From contig OY855904.1 of NCBI GenBank assembly GCA_963693305.1, positions 43,945,304 to 44,009,303 of the forward strand: a stretch of DNA of 64,000 nt. The letters are read 5' to 3'. The DNA is from Meandrina meandrites. Lineage: Eukaryota; Cnidaria; Anthozoa; Scleractinia; Meandrinidae. A model generated the notes under the pieces. The model was given only the letters and a program-made list of their open reading frames with translations, did not search any database and had not been told where the DNA came from. The translations under genes were made by a program, and so were the position numbers. Every line of letters begins with the position of its first letter. Within the stretch, counting starts at the first letter, position 1. Shown in pieces: positions 1 to 16,904 of the stretch.

Positions 1-279
1 TACCACCCCTAAATTTATATCAAAGGTTATTCATCTGCAGCTATGTTGTATACAGTGCAGTAAGTAATCTCTGAAATCTTGCATTGTTAAAAGTGTTAGT
101 TGAAAGATCTTGCAGTTGATTGGTTCATAAACTTAAAAATAAACTTTTGATAATAGTAATAAATATACAATACATTTATTGGTAATTGTAGTTTCTCATG
201 TACAGTCTGTGGAAATACATTCTTGTGCAGATGAACTGCATCAAATTCATGTATCTGTTCATGTTTGTTATCCTTTCAG
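1..279 (+). other. SMC5 intron (3' part)
   Basis: This stretch is non-coding and ends in a pyrimidine-rich tract and the acceptor TCCTTTCAG at 271-279. I see nothing else in it. Confidence 0.8.
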
Positions 280-5244
<4,965 letters not shown>

Positions 5245-6285
5245 ATTAATTCATGGAAGTTGTTCCATTGGCTTTTGAAGATAATGCCAATACATTAATT
5301 CAGCTACAGAGTTCTATTTGACAGAAATCATTATGTAAAGAAATAGTAGTGTCTGAGTAATACTATTGTTGTGTCACAGAGTTTTGTTTTCAAAAAACCC
5401 TTCACACATGTATGTTTGGGGTACCTTCGTAAGAGAAAAGGATATTAACAAAAATAATTATATTTAAAAGTAGTGTTAACATTGGACAAATTGATAAATC
5501 AGGCCATGCTTGAATTTAATGGGTTTATAACCATGCATTGCTTTCACTTTTCTAGCAAAAAACTGATAGCAGTAAAGAAAATGAAAATAATTATAATAAT
5601 ACTCAATACCAGTGAAAGTTATGGTAGTGTGTATTCAATAGATCAGATTGTTACAGTTATGGAATATTGTATTGTTATGCAAAGTTGAAACTATATATTT
5701 TTTTTTTGGAAATTACAGTAGTTTGAAAAATCATGTGCATAAAGTTATTCGCTATAATTAATTGAGGTTGATGGGAGATGTGGAAATGGTGAATGTTTTC
5801 CAAGAGGAAAATAGAATTCAGTTTCATAAATATAAACAGGATTGTCTATTTCACAAGTTGAGAGTTTGTGTTTGAGTTACAAAGCACTACTAATTTTGGC
5901 CTGATTAGCACTCCTTCCCCTAGCCTGGGAATACAGCCGCCTCTCATCGCCCCCAGGCGGTTTGGTTTTTCACCGGGAGTGATGCAAGGTGAATGCATTT
6001 GCAGGCTATCCTTCCCCTGGATGTTATGTTTTCTTCCAATTGACCCACGATGTCTACCTTCAAACTGTACATGAAACTCAAATTCTTGAAGTGCCAACTC
6101 AAAGATTACACTTAGTCTTGTTCATACATTTATGAAAGTTTGGGAGAACTCAAAACGTCAGTACAAACATCAACTTTCTCTGCAGCTTTTGTTTAATGGA
6201 CAGCATATTCTCCCAAACTTTCAATTCTGCTTATATAATGATATACAGCAAGGACTACAACAAAGCCAACATATATTACATCTTG

Positions 6286-6291
6286 TTTATT
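6286..6291 (-). promoter_or_regulatory. Candidate poly(A) signal of the bZIP gene
   Basis: TTTATT on the plus strand reads AATAAA on the minus strand, about 245 bases after the bZIP stop codon. It is the nearest canonical hexamer I noticed. Confidence 0.5.
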
Positions 6292-6533
6292 TCTTGTTTA
6301 TGACGTGGTTAAGTATGATGACCAACAATAAAAAAAGTATTAATTTACAAAGGTTATGAAAGCTAACATACTGGGGTTAAATATTGAGTAATTACACTGA
6401 ATGGGCTGTTTCTCCAACTTGGCTATGATGCCATACTGGTAAGCAAAATGGTTAATACATTTTTTTTTTTTGCCTTTTTTTTGGTTTTCTCATTTTTTTG
6501 GCAATGATCATGTTTTTTTTCATTTTTTTCCCT

Positions 6534-8246
6534 TTACACTGGACAAGTCACCCCACTTAGTTTTTCTACAAGAACTTTTCTTAACATATTTGTAAGCTGC
6601 TCAAGCTCTTCCACTTGCTTTCGCAGCTCGGCATTGCTTTTCTCCAATTCCTCCTCCTGCTGGAACAAATCTTGTTCTTTTTGCTTCCTAGCAGCACGAG
6701 CATGCTTTGATGCAATGTTATTTTTTAGTCTTCTCACGGTACGTCTGTCGAGAACATCTGCGGTGCTCAAAAGTTCACTGGTAGAGTTGTCTTTGTCGGT
6801 ATCGTCAGACTTGACTTTCTTTGCTGGCAAATCAGAGGAATCTGAAGGACATGCTCTCTTTCTCTTCTGCTTAGGTTGAGCTTTCGCGGACATTTCTGAC
6901 AAGCTTACAACACTTTCGCTACTACTTATATGTCCGTCACTAAGTAAGTCTACACTGTCTGCCAGTCCAAGAGAATGAGAAAGGGAGAAAAGTTCATCAA
7001 TATCAACTGTTACAGTTGGCAAACTTTCAGAGTCTTTGACCAATTGCCGTTCTTCTGATGAAGTAATCAGAAGCTCACTAGCATGCGAGGTAGAAGACTG
7101 CGTCAGTTCTTGTGTCAAGAGAGTCAAAACATCCGACGTTTGAACAACTGTGATCTCTTCAGCAACGATTTCAGAAGTGGGTTCTGTTTGGTTGCTGTCA
7201 ATGACGACCTGATAAACACTTGACGGGAGATTACTAGGGTCTTCTTCGCCCTCATCAACAGACATGACATCCACAACACTCTCTGGGGACAGAGCGACAT
7301 CAGATAAGTCATCTCTTGAAGAGGCGACCTCAGCATCACTTTCAAGTGAAACCACATCAATCACTTCACTATCAGGGGAGGGCACTTCCATGTAATCATC
7401 ACCAGGGCTCCCAGTTGCCACTGTCACTACATCTGATTGGCAAATGTCTGAAGCGGCGACTGGGGAGGTCTGCTCTGCTTCTGCTTCAAACCCCATCAGC
7501 GTGTCGAGAAGGGGCAGTTCTGGAAACAGGTGGTCAAGATCCATGAATTGCTCGAAGAATGGATTGTCCATACAGTTTGATGACTCACTGAGATCCAGTA
7601 AACTCTCCAATGGAAGACTGGCTGGCTCTAATGACTTCATGTTTAACTCGTCAAGTAGGCCAAGTGGGTACTTGGCATCTTCAGGACAAATCTGATCCAA
7701 ACTTTCAGTGTCTTCCAAGGAGTGCAATATATCTGTGAACGAGAGAATGATAAATTTCATTTGGTTGACATGAAATATAAACAATGATTATACAAAAAAT
7801 TCACCACGAATAAACGTTACACGTCAGGAAGCCTGAACAGCTTTGTACATGTAAAAGCAACTACTAGATCAGAACTTTCCCATCCCGCTTTAGGTTTTTC
7901 GGCGATAAACAATGAAGTAGTTTATTTTAAGCTAGTACTTCATTGTAGTAAGCTTATAGATGTTCCTAAAGCAGTGAAATGTATCCATATTTATTCGATG
8001 TCAGAGGAATTTAATTTATTAAATTACTGAAGTAATTGCAAGCTGATATTTCAGTTTAGCTTATTTACACATCAAAGATGTTTTAGCCCTGCTTTTGTTG
8101 GAGGATTTCAATGAATTCCTGCTACGTGAAATACAATTCAGCTTACCTAGATCATCAAACAGGCCACAGGTATTCAGAGTCGGAGATTCGTTTCCAATGT
8201 TTTCCGTAGTTTCCTTGCAGTGTTCCATTTTCGTTTCGTTGTTCAC
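6534..8246 (-). CDS. bZIP transcription factor (2 exons, 432 aa)
   Basis: A nuclear DNA-binding transcription factor. Exon 1 is 8147-8246 (33 codons plus 1 base, donor GTAAGC); exon 2 is 6534-7732 (acceptor TTCACAG); the phases join to give DDL-DILHSLED across the junction. Residues 1-340 are acidic and rich in S, D and E, typical of an activation region. A basic region near residue 370 reads NNIASKHARAARK, with the bZIP N-x7-R spacing and the NNIA pattern of C/EBP and PAR proteins. Five leucines follow at 7-residue spacing (about 388-415), and the protein ends 17 residues later. I cannot assign a subfamily: the basic region does not match what I know of XBP1, ATF4 or NFIL3. No break is visible. 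The ATG at 8246 was chosen as the first in-frame methionine; an upstream coding exon is not excluded. Confidence 0.85.
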
Positions 8247-8652
8247 GTGAACTTCGCCGGTGTAAAGAATGTTCTCCTTTGCTTCGATCGAGTCGACTTG
8301 ACGGTCGACTCTTTCGACGCAAAGGCCTACAGGGATAGTCTCTATTAATGGCAGAGAAGCTGAATGTTGCGACGGCTTTGAATTCTTGCATTTTGAATTT
8401 TTGAATAAAGAGTTGTGAGTCGAAACTGCCGTTGTGTGGCTAAGCCTTGAACTTTTTGGAAATTTTTCCTCCGGACGCCGAAGTGTAAATATTCGGCGCC
8501 AACGCTGTCGTCTTCAGCCGCAAGCCAACTCAGTGAATACACACAGGATCCCTCGTTTACCCTCGAGGAACTTGAATGGAAAAGATAAAATTTAGCCCAA
8601 AATTGCAGTATTTCAGTACGTGGTGGTGCAATAGTCGTGCTAAATTTTGCAT

Positions 8653-8715
8653 TGACGTCAACGACAGCCAATCACAGAGCGCGTAACCTAACTTGTGATG
8701 TCATATTGCACCAAT
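8653..8715 (-). promoter_or_regulatory. Promoter region of the bZIP gene: CRE palindrome and two CCAAT boxes
   Basis: A perfect cAMP-response/ATF palindrome TGACGTCA lies at 8653-8660, with CCAAT at 8668-8672 and again at 8711-8715, about 400-470 bases upstream of the bZIP start codon. CRE elements bind ATF/CREB-type bZIP dimers and CCAAT boxes bind NF-Y. That this is the promoter is inferred from position only. Confidence 0.45.
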
Positions 8716-8789
8716 CATATTTTATTTGCATGAATTATTAAAAGTTGTCATTGACAACTGAATATATTACCATACCGATTCTCCTTGTT

Positions 8790-9370
8790 TCAGTTTCGGC
8801 AACCAGCACGCAGCCAAGTTTGTACAAGTCCAAGATGACGTAGAAAGAGGGAAAAAATGCTCTTAGGGCCTGTGTAGTGCGTCATTTGTGTGTCCGGAAA
8901 ATTCTAAAAACTGCCATAGGCCACAGAGGACATAAAAAAACCGCCCAATTCTATGAACTTGAGCTGCAGAGGTCGACTACTTCATTATTCAAGCGCGTGG
9001 AGCCGAACGAACACGTGGGAGCGAGTGAGCGAGCGAGCGAAAAAATTGAAGAGAAATGGCTCGTTTGCTGGCTCGCTTGCACGTTCGTTCGTTCTGCGCG
9101 TTTGGAAAGGGATCGACAAGGAGGGATCGACTGTTTACGCAGGCTATGGGTTTTTATTGTGTAGAGGTCGTGACTAGACTGGAATTTTTTTATATTTTAT
9201 TTTATTTTATTTTTTATTTATCTTTTTTTTTTGGCATCACGCTGAAAAAGAAACAGGGGCTGTTCTCAGTTTAGCTATGGATCTAAACTGATAAACAACG
9301 GTCGTGACTTAGAATGGATACTCCAAAATCAGAAATCAGCTGGGCGACTGGAACCCATGCTCTCCTGTTC
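8790..9370. other. Intergenic stretch with a dispersed repeat fragment
   Basis: No gene recognised. The segment 9075-9150 (CGTTCGTTCGTTCTGC, then GGAAAGGGATCGAC and ATCGACTGTTTACGC) recurs at 31326-31382, so it is a dispersed repeat family. A T-rich low-complexity run follows at 9185-9235. Confidence 0.5.
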
Positions 9371-9582
9371 CGCTGTCGCAGTGATATCTGTATCCCCCAC
9401 ACACATCACTATATTGGATCGTTTGAAACTTTAAAAGATAAACCAACAAAAAAATCATCTGTCCCTAGTAGCCGCCATGTTTTTCTTGTAGCATTTGGAG
9501 GCCCGGGTACATAGCTTCAGTGTTTTGTGAATCCCCACCGGGGTGATATGTGTGCGGGGATACACACATCACTGCGACACCG
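9371..9582. repeat. Imperfect foldback repeat
   Basis: Left arm 9371-9409 (CGCTGTCGCAGTGATATCTG and on) is repeated inverted at about 9543-9582 (GTGATATGTGTGCGGGGATA to CACTGCGACACCG). The spacer is about 130 bases. Probably a MITE remnant. Confidence 0.5.
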
Positions 9583-10776
9583 CTTACGGTTAGTTCCACT
9601 CCGGTTTGCTTGCATGCACCTTTAATTTCTTGGTAAGAGTAGCACATTATGCAGAGATGATGCCAATTTTGTGCCAAGAAGCATAACCATTCCTAAATCG
9701 ACGCGGTTTCACCGTTTACACGACCAATGAAAACGTATCGACGCGGTTTCAATATAAAATAAGACGCCCGTTGGCCGTTTCCGCGGGATGGGAATGACTT
9801 TTCACGGTCACATTCTGTTCAAAATGTACAAATAAATGGAAATGAAAGTACAAGTACTAAATAAACTAAAAAAAAAGTAATTTAAAAGACGCCAAAGTCA
9901 CAACATGAAACGTATGCGCTTACGTGACTTTGGCCTACGAAAGGTGTTGTGTTACAAAGATGCGATTTACATAAATTCCTGAATAAACTGCCAAGGCTAA
10001 TCAACAAATAACCTTTATCGGTTTTTACAATTATCAACAGGGCGATCGTTGAGAACTCGATCTTGTTTGACGCACGCCTTTTAACCTGTCACTGGCGTAA
10101 TAGTTGAGAATAAAGTTACATCCAAACTGTAAACAATCGACAATTACTTCTTTTGTTATGTATTCAGTCGCCATGAGCTGTGAAAATCTTGAAAACTTCC
10201 ACTCCCGCTCACTGATCAGCTCTTATTACGGTTTAAATATTGTGAATGAAATCGGACGTTGCCGACGGGAGCTTTTGAAGTGAATTTATAGTCGCTGTTC
10301 ATAATACTTTGGACGAGATCTCAGTGAACATGCTACCACGGGAAACGAACACATTGCTCCGTGAGAAACCAGTATCTTCTGCGATCAATCAATCGACATG
10401 CACACTTGCGACTACAAACTCGATCGAAATAAATCGATTTGCAGAAAGCGCGGTTTCCGCAGTTTCTACAATAAATCCATACGTACGTGCCCTTACTTAC
10501 TTTGAGAGAGCATACATTGCTAAATTACCAAGGCTAATCAGCAAAATGGCTCAGCTATCGGTTTTTATAATTACCTTGTCTGCCTTTTCTTGACATGCGA
10601 CTGAACGTGTTCGACTGAAGCAGCAAGAGTTTCTTTTACTACATTGAAAACGTATAAAATTTACCTTTTAGTGGATAAAATCGTACGTTGCCAGCGATAG
10701 TTAGAAAAATTATCGAGCATACCTTAGGTGAAATCTCAAATCGACGAGAGCTTTCGACAGATTTTACCGCACAACA
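9583..10776. other. Non-coding stretch with a diverged local duplication
   Basis: No gene recognised. A block near 9985-10040 (CCAAGGCTAATCA then ATCGGTTTTTACAATTA) resembles 10528-10576 (CCAAGGCTAATCA then ATCGGTTTTTATAATTA), suggesting a ~540-base old tandem duplication. A 94-codon open frame at 10309-10593 has no recognisable domain and I do not call it a gene. Confidence 0.4.
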
Positions 10777-10885
10777 TCGAACTCATGGAACTCATCGAAC
10801 ACATCGAACCACATCAAACACATCGAACCACATCGAACCCATCGAACAACATCGAACACATCGAACGCATCAAAACGATCGAGCC
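10777..10885 (+). repeat. Short tandem repeat of CATCGAAC words
   Basis: CATCGAACACA/CATCGAACCCA-type units of roughly 9-13 bases repeat about ten times just outside the left end of the large element. The unit length is irregular, so this is not a frame-preserving coding repeat. Confidence 0.7.
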
Positions 10886-10991
10886 GAATTTAATACGCGG
10901 CTCATCCCGCGTAATGAAACCGCGTTCGTAACAGTGCCTCTTGACATGTCTTGAGACTGCTTGAGAGTGACCGAGTGAAAAAAGCCAATAT

Positions 10992-11125
10992 ATATACTTC
11001 GTGGTAGAATGCCACAAATGAACCGACTGAAGTACTTCATGTAATACTAAATATTCTATGACTACTTTCATTAGGGTATAATATATTTCCTAGTTGTTAG
11101 TATTGGTGATTATTAGCAGTTTTTA
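10992..11125 (+). repeat. Left outer terminal inverted repeat
   Basis: About 130 bases matching 31185-31318 in inverted orientation with only scattered substitutions, for example the block ACTAAATATTCTATGACTAC and the block TTTCCTAGTTGTTAGTATTG. It merges into the minisatellite through the degenerate words TATTAGCAGTTTTTAGTAG. Confidence 0.85.
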
Positions 11126-14100
11126 GTAGTTACTAGTAGTTGTTGGTAGTCACTTGTAGTTGTTGGTAGTTACTAGTAGTTGTAGGTAGTTACTAGTAGT
11201 TGTAGGTAGTTACTAGTAGTTGTTGGTAGTTACTAGTAATTGTAGGTAGTTACTAGTAGTTGTAGGTAGTTACTAGTAGTTGTAGGTAGTTACTAGTAGT
11301 TGTTGGTAGTTACTAGTAATTGTAGGTAGTTACTAGTAGTTGTTGGTAGTTACTAGTAGTTGTAGGTAGTTACTAGTAGTTGTAGGTAGTTACTAGTAGT
11401 TGTAGGTAGTTACTAGTAGTTGTTGGTAGTTACTAGTAATTGTAGGTAGTTACTAGTAGTTGTTGGTAGTTACTAGTAGTTGTTGGTAGTTACTAGTAAT
11501 TGTAGGTAGTTACTAGTAGTTGTTGGTAGTTACTAGTAGTTGTAGGTAGTTACTAGCAGTTGTAGGTAGTTACTAGTAGTTGTTGGTAGTTACTAGTAAT
11601 TGTAGGTAGTTACTAGTAGTTGTAGGTAGTTACTAGTAGTTGTAGGTAGTTACTAGTAGTTGTAGGTAGTTACTAGCAGTTGTAGGTAGTTACTAGTAGT
11701 TGTTGGTAGTTACTAGTAATTGTAGGTAGTTACTAGTAGTTGTTGGTAGTTACTAGTAGTTGTTGGTAGTTACTAGTAGTTGTAGGTAGTTACTAGTAGT
11801 TGTAGGTAGTTACTAGTAGTTGTAGGTAGTTACTAGTAGTTGTTGGTAGTTATTGGTAGTTGTAGGTAGTTACTAGTAGTTGTAGGTAGTTACTAGTAGT
11901 TGTAGGTAGTTAATAGTAGTCGTTTGTAGTTTTTGGTAGTTGTAGGTAGTTACTAGTAGTTGTTGGTAGTTATTGGTAGTTGTAGGTAGTTACTAGAAGT
12001 TGTAGGTAGTTACTAGTAGTTGTAGGTAGTTACTAGTAGTTGTAGGTAGTTACTTGTAGTTGTTGGTAGTTACTAGTAGTTGTAGGTAGTTACTAGTAGT
12101 TGTAGGTAGTTACTAGTAGTTGTAGGTAGTTACTAGTAGTTGTAGGTAGTTATTAGTAGTTGTAGGTAGTTATTGGTAGTTGTAGGTAGTTACTACTAGT
12201 TGTAGGTAGTTACTAGTAGTTGTAGGTAGTTACTAGTAGTTGTTTGTAGTTTTTGGTAGTTGTAGGTAGTTAATAGTAGTTGTTTGTAGTTTTTGGTAGT
12301 TGTAGGTAGTTACTAGTAGTTGTAGGTAGTTACTAGTAGTTGTAGGTAGTTACTTGTAGTTGTAGGTAGTTACTAGTAGTTGTAGGTAGTTACTAGTAGT
12401 TGTAGGTAGTTACTAGTAGTGGTAGGTAGTTACTAGTAGTTGTAGGTAGTTACTAGTAGTTGTTGGTAGTTACTAGTAGTTATAGGTAGTTACTAGTAGT
12501 TGTTGGTAGTTACTAGTAGTTGTTGGTAGTTACTAGTAGTTGTAGGTAGTTACTAGTAGTTGTTGGTAGTTACTAGTAGTTGTAGGTAGTTACTAGTAGT
12601 TGTAGGTAGTTACTAGTAGTTGTTGGTAGTTATTGGTAGTTGTAGGTAGTTACTAGAAGTTGTAGGTAGTTACTAGTAGTTGTAGGTAGTTACTAGTAGT
12701 TGTAGGTAGTTACTTGTAGTTGTTGGTAGTTACTAGTAGTTGTAGGTAGTTACTAGTAGTTGTAGGTAGTTACTAGTAGTTGTAGGTAGTTACTAGTAGT
12801 TGTAGGTAGTTATTAGTAGTTGTAGGTAGTTATTGGTAGTTGTAGGTAGTTACTACTAGTTGTAGGTAGTTACTAGTAGTTGTAGATAGTTACTAGTAGT
12901 TGTTTGTAGTGTTTGGTAGTTGTAGGTAGTTAATAGTAGTTGTTTGTAGTTTTTGGTAGTTGTAGGTAGTTACTAGTAGTTGTAGGTAGTTACTAGTAGT
13001 TGTAGGTAGTTACTTGTAGTTGTAGGTAGTTACTAGTAGTTGTAGGTAGTTACTAGTAGTTGTAGGTAGTTACTAGTAGTTGTAGGTAGTTATTAGTAGT
13101 TGTAGGTAGTTATTGGTAGTTGTAGGTAGTTACTACTAGTTGTAGGTAGTTACTAGTAGTTGTAGGTAGTTACTAGTAGTTGTTTGTAGTTTTTGGTAGT
13201 TGTAGGTAGTTACTAGTAGTTGTAGGTAGTTACTAGTAGTTGTAGGTAGTTACTAGTAGTTGTTGGTAGTTACTAGTAGTTATAGGTAGTTACTAGTAGT
13301 TGTTGGTAGTTACTAGTAGTTGTTGGTAGTTACTACTAGTTGTAGGTAGTTACTAGTAGTTGTTGGTAGTTACTAGTAGTTGTAGGTAGTTACTAGTAGT
13401 TGTAGGTAGTTACTAGTAGTTGTTGGTAGTTATTTGTAGTTGTTGGTAGTTACTAGTAGTTGTAGGTAGTTACTAGTAGTTGTAGGTAGTTACTAGTAGT
13501 TGTAGGTAGTTACTAGTAGTTGTAGGTAGTTACTAGTAGTTGTTGGTAGTTACTAGTAGTTGTAGGTAATTACTAGTAGTTGTAGGTAGTTACTAGTAGT
13601 TGTAGGTAGTTACTAGTAGTTGTAGGTAGTTAATAGTAGTTGTTTGTAGTTTTTGGTAGTTGTAGGTAGTTACTAGTAGTTGTTGGTAGTTATTGGTAGT
13701 TGTAGGTAGTTACTAGAAGTTGTAGGTAGTTACTAGTAGTTGTAGGTAGTTAATAGTAGTTGTTTGTAGTTTTTGGTAGTTGTAGGTAGTTACTAGTAGT
13801 TGTAGGTAGTTACTAGTAGTTGTAGGTAGTTACTTGTAGTTGTTGGTAGTTACTAGTAGTTGTAGGTAGTTACTAGTAGTTGTAGGTAGTTACTAGTAGT
13901 TGTAGGTAGTTATTAGTAGTTGTAGGTAGTTATTGGTAGTTGTAGGTAGTTACTACTAGTTGTAGGTAGTTACTAGTAGTTGTAGGTAGTTACTAGTAGT
14001 TGTTTGTAGTTTTTGGTAGTTGTAGGTAGTTACTAGTAGTTGTAGGTAGTTACTAGTAGTTGTAGGTAGTTACTAGTAGTTGTTGGTAGTTACTAGTAGT

Positions 14101-16129
14101 TATAGGTAGTTACTAGTAGTTGTTGGTAGTTACTACTAGTTGTAGGTAGTTACTAGTAGTTGTTGGTAGTTACTAGTAGTTATAGGTAGTTACTAGTAGT
14201 TGTTGGTAGTTACTACTAGTTGTAGGTAGTTACTAGTAGTTGTTGGTAGTTACTAGTAGTTATAGGTAGTTACTAGTAGTTGTAGGTAGTTACTAGTAGT
14301 TGTAGGTAGTTACTAGTAGTTGTTGGTAGTTATTGGTAGTTGTTGGTAGTTATTTGTAGTTGTAGGTAGTTACTAGTAGTTGTAGGTAGTTACTAGTAGA
14401 TGTTGGTAGTTACTAGTAGTTGTTGGTAGTTACTAGTAGTTGTTGGTAGTTATTGGTAGTTGTTGGTAGTTACTAGTTGTTGTAGGTAATTACTAGTAGT
14501 TGTAGGTAGTTACTAGTAGTTGTTGGTAGTTACTAGTAGTTGTAGGTAGTTACTAGTAGTTGTAATTAGTTACTAGTAGTTGTTGGTAGTTACTAGTAGT
14601 TGTAGGTAGTTACTAGTAGTTGTTGGTAGTTACTAGTAGTTGTAGGTAGTTACTAGTAGTTGTAGGTAGTTACTAGTAGTTGTAGGTAGTTACTAGTAGT
14701 TGTAGGTAGTTACTAGTAGTTGTAGGTAGTTACTAATAGTTGTTGGTAGTTACTAGTAGTTGTAGGTAGTTACTAGTAGTTGTAGGTATTTACTAGTAGT
14801 TGTAGGTAGTTACTAGTAGTTGTAGGTAGTTACTAGTAGTTGTTGGTAGTTACTAGTAGTTGTAGGTAATTACTAGTAGTTGTAGGTAGTTACTAGTAGT
14901 TGTAGGTAGTTACTAGTAGTTGTTGGTAGTTACCAGTAGGTTAGGTAGTTACTAGTAGTTGTTGGTAGTTACTAGTAGTTGTTGGTAGTTACTAGTAGTT
15001 GTTGGTAGTTACTAGTAGTTGTAAGTAGTTACTAGTAGTTGTAGGTAGTTACTAGTAGTTGTAGGTAGTTACTAGTAGTTGTTGGTAGTTACTAGTAGTT
15101 GTAGGTAGTTATTGGTAGTTGTTGGTAGTTATTGGTAGTTGTAAGTAGTTACTAGTAGTTGTAGGTAGTTACTACTAGTTTTACGTAGTTACTAGTAGTT
15201 GTTGGTAGTTACTAGTAGTTGTAGGTAGTTACTAGTAGTTGTAATTAGTTACTAGTAGTTGTTGGTAGTTACTAGTAGTTGTAGGTAGTTACTAGTAGTT
15301 GTAGGTAGTTACTAGTAGTTGTAGGTAGTTACTAGTAGTTGTAGGTAGTTACTAGTAGTTATTGGTAGTTACTAGTAGTTGTAGGTAATTACTAGTAGTT
15401 GTTGGTAGTTACTAGTAGTTGTTGGTAGTTACTAGTAGTTGTAGGTAGTTACTAGTAGTTGTAGGTAGTTACTAGTAGTTGTAGGTAGTTACTAGTAGTT
15501 GTAGGTAGTTACTAGTAGTTATTGGTAGTTACTAGTAGTTGTAGGTAGTTATTGGTAGTTGTTGGTAGTTTTTGGTAGTTGTAAGTAGTTACTAGTAGTT
15601 GTAGGTAGTTACTACTAGTTTTACGTAGTTACTAGTAGTTGTTGGTAGTTACTAGTAGTTGTTGGTAGTTACTAGTAGTTGTTGGTAGTTACTGGTAGTT
15701 GTTGGTAGTTACTAGTAGTTGTTGGTAGTTATTGGTAGTTGTTGGTAGTTACTGGTAGTTGTAGGTAGTTATTGGTAGTTGTTGGTAGTTACTAGTAGTT
15801 GTAGGTAGTTACTGGTAGTTGTTGGTAGTTACTAGTAGTTGTTGGTAGTTATTGGTAGTTGTAGGTAGTTACTAGTAGTTGTTGGTAGTTAGTAGTAGTT
15901 GTAGGTAGTTACTAGTAGTTGTTGGTAGTTACTAGTAGTTGTTTGTAGTTACTAGTAGTTGTAGGTAGTTACTAGTAGTTGTAGGTAGTTACTAGTAGTT
16001 GTTGGTAGTTACTAGTAGTTGTTGGTAGTTTCTAGTAGTTGTTGGTAGTTACTAGTAGTTTTTGGTAGTAGCCAGTAGTTATTGACAGTTGTTGGTATTT
16101 AGTTGTAGTTGTTGGTAGTATCTAGTTAA
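11126..16129 (+). repeat. 20-bp minisatellite array, left arm (~250 units)
   Basis: The unit is TTACTAGTAGTTGTAGGTAG, with a common TTGG-for-TAGG variant and rarer variants (TATTGGTAG, TAATAGTAG, TGTTTGTAGTTTTTGG). Each unit contains the 8-bp palindrome TACTAGTA. The register is 20 bases almost throughout; one base is lost near 14938-14942. The plus strand is G/T-rich with about one C per unit. Stops occur in every frame, so nothing is encoded. A 660-base higher-order block repeats within it (see separate entry). Confidence 0.97.
11921..13080 (+). repeat. 660-base higher-order repeat inside the left array
   Basis: The order of variant units from about 11921 to 12420 recurs at about 12581-13080, including the rare words TACTAGAAGT, TACTACTAGT and TGTTTGTAGTTTTTGG, with only a couple of differences. 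The period is 33 units. Parts of the pattern recur again near 13680-14030. Confidence 0.8.
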
Positions 16130-16291
16130 ACAATAGGGTGTTTCTGTTGCCCCTAGGAAGTTTGATGTTCTTAACACCAGCATATTTGCCATCGAGGCTT
16201 CGCTTCTCGGGCAAATATTTGTTTTAAGAACATCAAATTTCCGCAGGGCAACTAACAGACCGATAGTCCCGAGAAAGAAACACTCTATTGT
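16130..16291. mobile_element. 162-bp foldback MITE at the inner edge of the left array
   Basis: Ends are ACAATAGGGTGTTTCT (16130-16145) and AGAAACACTCTATTGT (16276-16291), one mismatch. The interior is also near-palindromic: TGTTGCCCC, GATGTTCTTAA and ATATTTGCC on the left pair with GGCAAATAT, TTAAGAACATC and GGGCAAC on the right. No coding capacity. Confidence 0.8.
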
Positions 16292-16860
16292 CTTTATTGT
16301 TCACAACTAATTTTTCTTTCGCGCGTGCTCATTCGACTTCGAGAGCTGCTAGAAGTTATTGGCCCTTATGATTATAGAAATGTGATATGGACTTTAAAGC
16401 GCTCAAGTCTCTTTTTGAAAAGATGTTTTGAAATTCCCTTCTGTCATAGCAGAATAGAGTACACAAGGTTACGCTCCTCGTAAATCAAGTCCTGAAATGA
16501 AATTCGGCGGAGCAAACTTGGAGACCGAGTTTTGATTTTTCTCTGTTTCAAGACGAGTCTTCGTGCAAAAATTTTCATATGAAAATGAGTTTGATTTGCA
16601 TGAAAATGAACATGCGGGGAAAAGACATTTTCATAAGAATGGTTTTGCATGAAGACTCGTTTTGACGCTAAGGCAAACCATAACTCGGAAATGGTCTATT
16701 GTGGGTTTGGCGGTTCCGAAGATCTTCCGAGTCGATTATGTTTACAACAACGTGCGCTATTCAACGCTGTGAATCTATTTATCATAATTCTCTACGTCGC
16801 AACGCGCGGGATTCAGAGATGAGAACAGTAGCGTGCTAATTTGTACTAATACATGATAAA

Positions 16861-16866
16861 TTTATT
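16861..16866 (-). promoter_or_regulatory. Candidate poly(A) signal of the transposase/OTU/CXC gene
   Basis: TTTATT on the plus strand gives AATAAA on the minus strand, 39 bases beyond the stop codon of the CXC exon. Position and spacing fit a gene end. Confidence 0.6.
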
Positions 16867-16904
16867 TCTCCAAAGAGGAATGTACATTTCTCTGACTAGA
16901 TGTT

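Noticed and set aside
6534..8246. Calling the bZIP gene XBP1 or ATF4
   Set aside because: The basic region does not match the pattern I know for either; only the bZIP class is supported.
10309..10593. 94-codon open frame left of the large element
   Set aside because: No domain, no splice context, and the region is an old local duplication of non-coding sequence.
11126..16129. CRISPR-like array
   Set aside because: Units are 20 bp with no unique spacers, in a eukaryotic context; it is a minisatellite.
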